From the NCBI GenBank assembly GCA_947495165.1, contig CANLXM010000001.1, positions 1,054,001-1,118,000 on the forward strand: a DNA stretch of 64,000 nucleotides. Reading direction: 5' to 3'. The position numbers and the translations under genes are program-made. Source of the stretch: an uncultured Cellulomonadaceae bacterium (GTDB lineage: Bacteria; Actinomycetota; Actinomycetes; Actinomycetales; Cellulomonadaceae). Position 1 is the stretch's first letter; every line of letters begins with the position of its first letter. Below are positions 45,185 to 51,374 of this stretch, piece by piece. The notes beneath the pieces are model-generated. The model saw nothing but the letters and a program-made list of their open reading frames with translations, had not been told where the DNA came from and searched no databases.

Positions 45185-45650
45185 GAGACCGGCTCCTAAC
45201 TGTGATGGGGGCTCCTTGTGAGCCTCAACACAGCAAGCATGACGGAGGGAGGCGCGTGGCGCAACCCGGAGACCACAACATATTGTGTCTCCACAACCTG
45301 TGGACCACTACATCTAGTGTTATCCACAGGGCTACACATGTGTAGTTACGCCCGTGTAAGCAGGTCGGAGCCTCAAGACTCGCAGGCGCGGCGGATTTTG
45401 TCCACAGAGCGTTGCGTGATATTAGACGCGCCGTCCACAGGGGTGGTTCTCACCGACCGAACCTCGATCGGTGCTTCAGCGACGCTCCGGGCGCTGGTGG
45501 ACCTTCCAACCCACCCGGCCGCGGCTGGTCGTCTCGGGCGGCGTCACGGCGCGTAGAGGCCAGGGATTGCGGAGGTTTTCGTCTACGGAGCGAAGAGAGT
45601 GCACGGGTCCGGGAGAGAGGGTGCCGTTGGATCGCGAGGCTCGTGTGCCG
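45185..45650. other. Non-coding 466-bp region with DnaA-box-like nonamers and a palindrome
   Basis: No convincing gene. Nonamers matching the actinobacterial DnaA box TTGTCCACA occur at 45299-45307 (TGTGGACCA, reverse), 45320-45328 (TTATCCACA), 45398-45406 (TTGTCCACA) and 45431-45439 (CCGTCCACA). A perfect 14-bp palindrome CTACACATGTGTAG lies at 45332-45345. The stretch is AT-richer than its surroundings. It could be a replication origin of the excised element, or an operator region for the DUF3892 gene. The first of two 46-bp direct repeats (45547-45592) lies at its left-reading end. Confidence 0.5.
45547..45592. repeat. 46-bp direct repeat, copy 1 (downstream of small terminase)
   Basis: 41 of 46 positions match the copy at 46119-46164; all five differences are transitions. 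The central CAGGGATTGCGGAGG is identical. Ends GTAG...CTAC form a short inverted pair. Confidence 0.75.
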
Positions 45651-46082
45651 TCACCTCCCGCCGCCGAAGCGCTCACGCGCGCTCGCGCCCACGGGGCGGA
45701 GCGGGACGACCTCGCCGGTCTCCGGGTCCGTCACGCGGATACGCGAGCGGAGCCGGTCCGCGTACGTCGCGCCGAGGCGCTCTTCGTTCATGCGGATTTC
45801 GGAGAGCGCGGCGGCCGACGGGCGGCGGAAGTACGCCTCGACGATCGGGACCATGAGGGCCAGGCGCCCCCAATCGGTGTCCTCGAAGAGGACGGCCTGC
45901 GGCGAGCGCCGCCAGGTGTCCCACCATGAGCGGACCTGCGGGCTCCACGACGAGTCGCCGGTCGCCTTCGCGAGCGTCGGCCCGCGCAGGACGCCGTCAC
46001 GGGTGACGGTCACAAACTCACTGGAGCGTCGCTTCGTGTCGCGCTCGCGCTGACGAGTCTCCTTCGGGAGCGGTCCGGGCAT
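45651..46082 (-). CDS. Phage terminase small subunit
   Basis: A DNA-recognition subunit for packaging, 143 residues. MPGPLPKETRQRERD, then WSPQVRSWWDTWRRSPQA, FEDTDWGRLALMVPIVEAYF and EIRMNEERLGATYADRLRSR is the pattern of small terminases in actinobacterial phages (P27-like group). ATG 46082 has AGGAGG 6 nt upstream. It is flanked by two near-identical 46-bp repeats. No large terminase is encoded in the element, so the motor would have to come from another phage. Confidence 0.87.
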   Translation of the reverse strand: MPGPLPKETRQRERDTKRRSSEFVTVTRDGVLRGPTLAKATGDSSWSPQVRSWWDTWRRSPQAVLFEDTDWGRLALMVPIVEAYFRRPSAAALSEIRMNEERLGATYADRLRSRIRVTDPETGEVVPLRPVGASARERFGGGR

Positions 46083-46118
46083 CGGGGGCCTCCTCTCGCC
46101 GTCTTCGGCGGCGCCACT

Positions 46119-46164
46119 CGGCGCGTAGGGGTCAGGGATTGCGGAGGCTTTCGCCTACGGGGCG
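46119..46164. repeat. 46-bp direct repeat, copy 2 (upstream of small terminase)
   Basis: Partner of 45547-45592. It lies 37 nt upstream of the small-terminase start. A packaging-recognition or regulatory role is inference. Confidence 0.75.
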
Positions 46165-46299
46165 CGTAGCGCTCCAGGGTCGGGACGTGACGGGGAAGGT
46201 CTCTCGGGATTTCTGACGACCCTCGAACCTGCGCGCACAGAGAGGCGCTATGACCTTCCGGCGCGGGAGCGTTTCCTCCTAGGAGTCACCCCCCACCCC

Positions 46300-46617
46300 C
46301 TAGAGGCGGTCGCCCTCGGTGTGCGCGTCGTCGCTTGAGCGCGCCAGCAAGACCTGAACCGCGTACGGCACGAGTGTCTTCAGCGCGCTGCGCGCGACCT
46401 TCCTGGTCGTCTCTCCCGACCAACCGAGGCGGGCGCCATAAGTCCAGACGTCGGAGTGTCGCCCGGCGTAGGCGAGCGCGGCGATCTCATAGCCGTGAGA
46501 GACGATCGCCTCGGCGTGAGCATGCCCAAGTTCGGGAACGTCGAACGCGACGGCGCGTAGATACGCGGTGGTCGCAGGGGCGGCCATAGCCTCGGGGGCG
46601 ACGGGTGTGTACATCAT
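46300..46617 (-). CDS. Hypothetical element protein
   Basis: A 105-residue protein, fourth in a chain of overlapping small genes (ATG overlaps the previous stop, TGATG). The middle YGARLGWSGETTRKVARSAL (about 65-84) could form a helix-turn-helix-like segment. No family recognised. About 217 nt separate it from the small-terminase gene downstream. Confidence 0.6.
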   Translation of the reverse strand: MMYTPVAPEAMAAPATTAYLRAVAFDVPELGHAHAEAIVSHGYEIAALAYAGRHSDVWTYGARLGWSGETTRKVARSALKTLVPYAVQVLLARSSDDAHTEGDRL

Positions 46618-46931
46618 CTGAGGGCCTCTCGGGTTGTGTGTCGTACGCGGCGTGCCCGCGCGGGTGCGTTGACTCGGTCGAGGAGTTCGGCGCTCTCGGC
46701 GGCGTGGTCCGGGTCGTCGATGATTGCGACAAGGCGGCGTCGATCGGCGGCGCGCTGGCGGTGTTCGGCCGCGATCCGTCGCAGGCGGGGAGCCTCTCTC
46801 TCGACGACGACGCGCGCAGCGGGCAAGCCCCGCGCCGAGAGACCGCCGACGATGACGTGGCCGGCCGGTATCGGGGTCGCGTGTGGCACCACGTCGAGGA
46901 GCGGGTCGGTTCGGTATCCACGAAGAGTCAT
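46614..46931 (-). CDS. Hypothetical element protein
   Basis: A 105-residue protein starting at ATG 46931, which overlaps the preceding gene's stop (ATGA). The N-terminal third is hydrophobic-mixed (PIPAGHVIVGGLSARGLPAA); the rest is an Arg-rich helix with likely coiled coil (EAPRLRRIAAEHRQRAADRR). Possibly a nucleic-acid-binding or structural accessory protein; no family recognised. Confidence 0.55.
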   Translation of the reverse strand: MTLRGYRTDPLLDVVPHATPIPAGHVIVGGLSARGLPAARVVVEREAPRLRRIAAEHRQRAADRRRLVAIIDDPDHAAESAELLDRVNAPARARRVRHTTREALR

Positions 46932-47098
46932 CGGGAAGCCCCCCGCGTGTTGCGGCGTGCGACGGCGGCGAGCGCCGCCTCGTGCCTTTCGCGCCTGACT
47001 GAACGGCTGGCGCGCGGGAGGGCGCGGTGCTCGCGCATCTCGCGGGCGTCGCGCGCGTTCCGTGCCAGGAACGCGGGCCGTGTTCGGTTTCTTCTCAT
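46928..47098 (-). CDS. Small Arg-rich element protein
   Basis: A 56-residue, very basic protein (MRRNRTRPAFLARNARDARE at the start) with ATG 47098 placed 8 nt after AGGAGGT. It overlaps both neighbours by 4 nt (ATGA). No family recognised. Confidence 0.5.
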   Translation of the reverse strand: MRRNRTRPAFLARNARDAREMREHRALPRASRSVRRERHEAALAAVARRNTRGASR

Positions 47099-47211
47099 GG
47101 CAAGCGACCTCCTCGCCGGGCGCGCTCGGGACCGGCGTCGAGTGCGCCGCACCCGTCGGGCTCGGCGGCGTGAAGGCCAAGCTTCTGGGCGATCTGCGTT
47201 CTTCGGGGCAT
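47095..47211 (-). CDS. Very small element protein, first of the overlapping chain
   Basis: A 38-residue frame (MPRRTQIAQKLGLHAAEP at the start) with GAGGAG 9 nt before ATG 47211. Its stop overlaps the next ATG (ATGA). It is supported mainly by ribosome-binding site and coupling. It may act as a leader for translation of the chain. Confidence 0.4.
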   Translation of the reverse strand: MPRRTQIAQKLGLHAAEPDGCGALDAGPERARRGGRLP

Positions 47212-47370
47212 GGTCGACTTCTCCTCGGGGCTGGGCTGCGGGCGCCGCAGGGCTGACTTGGCACGCGGAGTTGGGCCGCTGGCGCCGCAGGGCAATGAAC
47301 GGGTGCGGACGATGTGGCGGGCGCGCCGGGCCGGGGGCGAGGCGGCCTGACCGCTCGGGAGCATTTGGAG

Positions 47371-47473
47371 TGACGGAAGTGACGGAAGTGACCGTCATCC
47401 CCTATCCATGTAGGAGGAGAGAGAGACTCAAGGGGGGAACTAGAGAGCACGTCACTTCCGTCACTTCCGTCAT
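47371..47473. repeat. 22-bp inverted repeat with 58-bp spacer
   Basis: Arms 47372-47393 and 47452-47473 are perfect reverse complements, each built from tandem TGACGGAAG units. Both arms are followed by a CGTCATCCC-like run on the plus strand. The repeat stands in the 445-nt region upstream of the overlapping small genes and 120 nt beyond the terminator of the capsid operon. The rest of that region contains no convincing gene. It is likely a protein-binding site (operator, iteron or packaging site) or a large hairpin. Confidence 0.75.
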
Positions 47474-47594
47474 CCCAGCCCGCGACGGCGACCTCTCCCG
47501 ACCCGGCGACCCACGCCCGCGCGTGGCGTGAACCACGGCCTTGGCCTCCGCCGCCATGCCTTCGCCTGCGGCGCGGGCTGCGGTTTGGACGACG

Positions 47595-47640
47595 AAGAGC
47601 CCCCGTGCGTCGGACATCGGTCTGACGCACGGGGGCTCTT
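47595..47640. terminator. Terminator of the capsid-connector operon
   Basis: A 17-bp perfect stem (47595-47611 with 47624-47640) and a 12-nt loop, 16 nt beyond the connector stop on the minus strand. Confidence 0.85.
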
Positions 47641-47656
47641 TGGGGCTAGCGGGCGC

Positions 47657-48103
47657 CTACGACGCCCTCGGTATCCAGGTGTTGCGCGATGGGCTCGCTG
47701 GCGCCGAGACCCCGTACGCCGACGGCGTGCGGACGGTGCCCGTGAAGCCGCCACGGCGGCCAGTCGCCGCCCGGCGGATCTGCGCGATCTCGCCCGGCGT
47801 CAGATAGACGCCCGAGGCGACGTCGACGCTCGCCGAATACTCGCCGACGCCCTCCGAGCGGAAGCCCTGCGGATTCTCGTACTCGCGGCGAGCGGCCTTC
47901 AGGACGACCGTCACGACGACCGCCGGAGCGGACGCCGCCCACGCGTCAGCGCGGGTCGTCGAGACCTCGGCCAGCGCGAGCGCCGTAGCGTCCGCGAGAG
48001 CCTCCTCCGCGCGTGCCTTCTCCGTGCCTTCGAGATCGCCCTCGGCGAGCCCGAGACGGCGCTCCAGCGCGCTCAGCGCGGGCGGCAGTGGCGCCTTCGT
48101 CAC
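47657..48103 (-). CDS. Phage head-tail connector-like protein
   Basis: A 148-residue protein. The core VVVTVVLKAARREYENPQGF followed by RSEGVGEYSASVDVASGVYL is characteristic of gp6/gp15-type connector proteins in actinobacterial prophages, which bind the portal vertex. Start ATG overlaps the capsid stop (ATGA). A hairpin terminator follows. No portal gene is in the element. Confidence 0.78.
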   Translation of the reverse strand: MTKAPLPPALSALERRLGLAEGDLEGTEKARAEEALADATALALAEVSTTRADAWAASAPAVVVTVVLKAARREYENPQGFRSEGVGEYSASVDVASGVYLTPGEIAQIRRAATGRRGGFTGTVRTPSAYGVSAPASPSRNTWIPRAS

Positions 48104-48972
48104 GGAGTCGTTGCGACGCTCACGATGCCGCCGCCGTCGATGAGGTCAACCTCGCCGGTCGCGTAATCGGCCACTGGCAGGGGCAGGGCGGCCACCCCAA
48201 CGAAGACCGTGACGATCGAGTTGGTCGTGCCGTTGGCGCCGTTGAGGACACGCATGTGCGTCAGGGTCATATTGTCTTCGATGACGCTCGCGGCGAGCGT
48301 CGCACCCTCGGGCGGCTCGGGCGCGCGAAGTGCCGCGACGAACGCTTCGCGGACGAAGACGTACAGCGCGCCGGGGGCGACCATCGTGTTCTCGTAGACG
48401 TCGATCCCAGCAACGCGACCCTGATCGTCGAGACTCTCGGCCAGGAGGAGATCGGCGTAGACCTGCGGGCCGACGACGGCGATCAGCGGCCGGTCGGCCG
48501 GGACACCACGCCCCCGCAGGGCCGCACGGGCCGCGATGAACGCCGCATGCGGCTTCGCGGCGTCGTAGGTGATCGATGCGTCGGCCGGAGTCTCAGCCAT
48601 CGCCGAGGCGACGGCGCGGGCGATGTGATTCGCCACGGTGAGCGCTTGCGGCCGGAGCACCTGCGCAGAGAACGACTCGATCTCGAGCGTGCTCTCAGCC
48701 AGGGACACCGGGACGACTGAATATGCCTCCGTCGTCAGCGCCACGGGGATGCTCTGCTCGGTGATCGAGCCGAGATCGTAGTTCTCGGTCGACCCGACCG
48801 GGCGCGTTGACGTCGTCGTGGTGCCAGGCACAGGGATCTGGACCGTCGTGCCGCCGCCAGCGCGGAAGTCGGCGGCGACGTCTCGGTAGACGAGCGACGC
48901 GAGACCGAGGTCCAGGGAAGCGATCTTCGCGGCCACGCGGGCAATCTGCTCGCCGGTAGTGAAGGTAGACAT
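48100..48972 (-). CDS. Phage major capsid protein, P22-gp5-like
   Basis: A 290-residue HK97-fold-type coat protein. MSTFTTGEQIARVAAKIASL, VYRDVAADFRAGGGTTVQIP and ITEQSIPVALTTEAYSVVPV (E-loop/backbone), then VTVFVGVAALPLPVADYATG near the end, fit the P22 coat group of actinobacterial prophages. It is short compared with P22 (430). ATG 48972 has AAGGAG 7 nt upstream. It heads a two-gene operon with the connector. No scaffold or protease gene accompanies it. Confidence 0.85.
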   Translation of the reverse strand: MSTFTTGEQIARVAAKIASLDLGLASLVYRDVAADFRAGGGTTVQIPVPGTTTTSTRPVGSTENYDLGSITEQSIPVALTTEAYSVVPVSLAESTLEIESFSAQVLRPQALTVANHIARAVASAMAETPADASITYDAAKPHAAFIAARAALRGRGVPADRPLIAVVGPQVYADLLLAESLDDQGRVAGIDVYENTMVAPGALYVFVREAFVAALRAPEPPEGATLAASVIEDNMTLTHMRVLNGANGTTNSIVTVFVGVAALPLPVADYATGEVDLIDGGGIVSVATTP

Positions 48973-49121
48973 TGGGGAACTCCTTGCAGGAATAGTCGAA
49001 TGTGGGAGTTCGTCTCTTGACGGGGCGATCGCCGTTCCGCCTGCGGACGAGCGTCAGCCCTGGTTAGTGCGGACGAGTCGCCCCGGGCGCCTGGCGCGGA
49101 GCGACGGAGGGTTGAAGGGGG

Positions 49122-49146
49122 TGTGCTCACGACCTGCGTGAGCACA
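49122..49146. terminator. Hairpin upstream of the capsid operon
   Basis: A 10-bp perfect stem TGTGCTCACG / CGTGAGCACA (49122-49131 with 49137-49146). It lies in the 348-nt gap between the zinc-ribbon gene and the capsid gene. Confidence 0.6.
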
Positions 49147-49171
49147 AGCGCAGGAGCCCGGACAGCACAAA

Positions 49172-49203
49172 GCCGTCCAGGTGCGTGGATGCACCCGGAC
49201 GGC
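49172..49203. terminator. Second hairpin upstream of the capsid operon
   Basis: Arms 49172-49184 and 49191-49203 (GCCGTCCAGGTGC / GCACCCGGACGGC) pair with one mismatch. With the 49122 hairpin it probably ends integrase/zinc-ribbon transcripts before the capsid genes. The rest of 48973-49320 shows no gene. Confidence 0.7.
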
Positions 49204-49320
49204 TCGTGTCCGGCGGGGCGCACGCCTGGCCGACGACTCTCGCGCGCTGACAGCCCTCGACCCCCGTGGTCTCCGGCGGTCCCTCAGCGGAAGCGGCGCG
49301 CGCCGGGATCGAGCGCGCGA

Positions 49321-49467
49321 CTATGCGAGCGCCACGCGCCCGGCTTCGATGAGCGCGCGGCGCCGGAGCCATAGCGAACGGCTGCGGCATCGGGTCGAGC
49401 AGTAGGACGCGTGAGGCCGCCTCCCGATCGGGAAGGGACCGGCGCAGATCTGGCATGTGCGAGGCAT
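49321..49467 (-). CDS. Small zinc-ribbon protein
   Basis: A 48-residue protein with two cysteine pairs, CQIC near residue 5 and SYCSTRC near residue 25, followed by a basic helix RSRSLWLRRRALIEAG. This is the common small treble-clef/zinc-ribbon fold found in phage and satellite genomes. GGAGGAG is 6 nt before ATG 49467. It lies downstream of the integrase and may be a regulator or a recombination directionality factor; neither is shown by sequence alone. Confidence 0.65.
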   Translation of the reverse strand: MPRTCQICAGPFPIGRRPHASYCSTRCRSRSLWLRRRALIEAGRVALA

Positions 49468-49589
49468 GGAATCTCCTCCGCTCTGGGAGCCCGCAGAAGC
49501 GCAGACTTCCCTTCTATGTTGTAGTCGGCCAGGCTGCTCGCGAGTCGGCAGGAGTGGTGTGGGCGCTACACGTGATTGGGGCCGCTCGG

Positions 49590-51005
49590 CTAGGGGTTCC
49601 ACTGGATCGTGACTCTGGACGTGTCGAGGCCATGCCCGCCGCGGCGACCCTTTCGGACCTCGACGAAGGCGAGCGCAGAGGCCAACAAGTCACGACGCCC
49701 TAGAGTGTCGCTGCGCGCCCAAGCCTCTCCCATCGTCTCGCCCGTTTCGATTTCTATCGTCTTAGGCGGTTCAGGTGCGGCGTCAAGTTGAGCGCGTTTC
49801 TTGTGAAGAGACTCCATACGTGACATAAGAACCGGCAGGTTCGCCCCCGGCTTCTTCATCTCTTCGCTCGTCTCGTCAATGTCCCGCTCGACAGCGAGCA
49901 CTTCGTCGTTGGAGGGCTCAACCACTTCATAGGCAATCACCGGAAAGTGCGCGACGACGCGGAGGAACATCTCGCTCACATACTCCTCTAGCCGATGAGC
50001 AGTGACCGAGACGCTCGGGCAGGGTCGACCGTTGCTCCGCGCCGAGCAGGAGTAGATTGTCGGGCGATCCTGGCGTGGGCGGACGTAGAGGGGGGAGTTG
50101 CACTCTCCGCATGCCGCAATCCCCGACAGAAGCCGAGCGCGGGACGTCGAGCGCTTGCCGACGGGAGCCCGGAGAGCCTTCCGTTGCTCGATGACTCCGC
50201 GCACTCTGTGCCAGGTTTCCAAGTCGAGTACAGGATCCCAGACGACGCTCGGCGCGCCCTCTTCGTCGCGGAGGATCTCGCCGCGAACCTTCACGCGGCC
50301 CACAATCGAATGTCCTGTGAGTGCCTGGGTGAGCGCTTGCACCGACCATGTCGTCTTGCGCGGGCTTTCGACGCCGCGCTCATTGAACCACCGAGCGATC
50401 GAGTACACGCTCTCCCCAGCGATGATCCGTTCGGCTGCCTCGCGAATCAACGGGGCAACTTCTGGATGAGGGACGAGGATGCGCCCGGGGCCTGACGGGT
50501 TGGGGGCCGACTTGTAGCCGATCGGCTCGGTGCCACCGGGGAAACGTCCTGCGCGGCGCAACGCCGCGACCGATGACGAGACGCGTGTCGAGGTGTTCTC
50601 CGCCTCCATGCGCGCGACCTCCGCGAGCACGCTCGCCACGATCCGCCACGCGGGCGCGTCCGACGAGAGCCCGTCACGGAGCGCGACGAAGCGGGCCGAC
50701 GGCCGCGCGTCGAGCGCGTCGAGGAGCGCCGCCAGCGCGCCGAGGCCCTGCCGGGAGAAGCGGTCGAACTTCCACACGGCGAGCACGTCGACGGCGCCCT
50801 CCCGGAGGAGCCGGACGGCGCGGTCCGCATTCTCCCGAGCCCGGCGACCCGAGATGCCGTCGTCGACGAGCACCTCGGTGACGATCCAACCTTCGCGCTC
50901 GGCGAGCGCGCGAAGGTCGGACTCCTGCCGATCGATTGACGTCGACTCGTCCGAGGACTCGGATAGTCGCAGGTAGAGCGCCGCGCGAGGTGATGCAGGG
51001 TTCAT
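49590..51005 (-). CDS. int: Large serine recombinase (integrase)
   Basis: Catalyses integration, and with a directionality factor excision, of the element. 471 residues: resolvase domain (about 1-150) with catalytic Ser15 in LYLRLSESSDESTSIDRQ, the DDGISGRR and VWKFDRFSRQG motifs; a recombinase domain (about 160-265); a zinc ribbon (ACGECNSPLYVR, then IYSCSARSNGRPC, about 298-330); and a coiled coil near 365-410 (VERDIDETSEEMKK). All features are those of an intact enzyme. The start codon lies 18 nt from the right attachment core, the usual arrangement. Confidence 0.95.
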   Translation of the reverse strand: MNPASPRAALYLRLSESSDESTSIDRQESDLRALAEREGWIVTEVLVDDGISGRRARENADRAVRLLREGAVDVLAVWKFDRFSRQGLGALAALLDALDARPSARFVALRDGLSSDAPAWRIVASVLAEVARMEAENTSTRVSSSVAALRRAGRFPGGTEPIGYKSAPNPSGPGRILVPHPEVAPLIREAAERIIAGESVYSIARWFNERGVESPRKTTWSVQALTQALTGHSIVGRVKVRGEILRDEEGAPSVVWDPVLDLETWHRVRGVIEQRKALRAPVGKRSTSRARLLSGIAACGECNSPLYVRPRQDRPTIYSCSARSNGRPCPSVSVTAHRLEEYVSEMFLRVVAHFPVIAYEVVEPSNDEVLAVERDIDETSEEMKKPGANLPVLMSRMESLHKKRAQLDAAPEPPKTIEIETGETMGEAWARSDTLGRRDLLASALAFVEVRKGRRGGHGLDTSRVTIQWNP

Positions 51006-51023
51006 GCGTCAAATGGTAGTTCC

Positions 51024-51034
51024 GGCGTGCCGGG
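51024..51034 (+). other. Right attachment core (attR)
   Basis: GGCGTGCCGGG, identical to the left copy. Combining the element-side flanks gives a near-palindrome TTCCGGC-GT-GCCGGGAA around the core, as expected for an attP. Confidence 0.8.
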
Positions 51035-51374
51035 GATGTGCAGCCTGCACGCGAACAGTGCGCGTGATGCGATCGCCAAGATCTGCACCCTCCCGCTGCT
51101 CGCCGGCGAGAACGTCTCGTCGCAGTTCGTCGTGCCGACTGTGGCGTCGGCGATCGACATCGTGGTGCATCTCGGGATCGATGCGGCGGGCAGGCGGGTG
51201 ACGCGGGAGATCGTTGCGCTGCCCGGACGTGTCGAGGGCGGCACGATCGAGTCGAGCACGATCTTCCGGCAGGTCGGCGGCCGGCTCGCGCGCGCCGACG
51301 GCTTCCCCGGCGCTCCGGAGCGATTCGCCTCGGCGGGGATCGATGTGGCTCGTCTGCTGCAGGCGCCGGCCTGA
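51035..51374 (+). pseudogene. cpaF: CpaF/TadA ATPase, 3' part
   Basis: The last 113 residues of the pilus ATPase, continuing the frame of 42414-43294. It starts with GMCSLHANSARDAIAKICTL, the conserved His box missing from the left part, then LPLLAGENV and the C-terminal helical region to LLQAPA. GTG at 51027 could start a separate fragment, which would lack ATP-binding residues. Its stop overlaps the tadB ATG (TGATG). Confidence 0.92.

Larger units (their letters stand above)
43284..51034 (-). mobile_element. Serine-integrase phage satellite / reduced prophage inserted in cpaF
   Basis: A 7.74-kb insertion bounded by an 11-bp direct repeat (GGCGTGCCGGG) whose collapse restores cpaF. Most genes read right to left: integrase, zinc-ribbon protein, capsid, connector, four overlapping small genes, small terminase. 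A membrane protein on the opposite strand and a DUF3892 gene lie near the left end. No large terminase, portal, tail, lysis, relaxase or replication initiator is seen, so it is neither a full prophage nor a conjugative element. A phage satellite that supplies its own capsid is the preferred reading; a decayed prophage is the alternative. Confidence 0.85.

Noticed and set aside
45218..45556. Open frames on the plus strand in the element's non-coding region
   Set aside because: They run through DnaA-box-like sites and the 46-bp repeat, lack ribosome-binding sites and encode no familiar protein.
47371..47473. Tandem TGACGGAAG units as a CRISPR array
   Set aside because: Units are contiguous, only two per arm, without spacers, and no cas genes are present.
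46605..47531. A 308-codon plus-strand frame in the mobile element
   Set aside because: It is antisense to the coupled chain of small genes, which have ribosome-binding sites, and its sequence is low-complexity.
47402..47617. A 71-codon minus-strand frame covering the inverted repeat
   Set aside because: It starts inside the capsid-operon terminator stem and includes the 22-bp repeat arm; no ribosome-binding site or family match.
43284..51034. The element as an integrative conjugative element
   Set aside because: No relaxase, FtsK/TraB-like translocase or type IV secretion gene is present; capsid and terminase genes point to phage ancestry.
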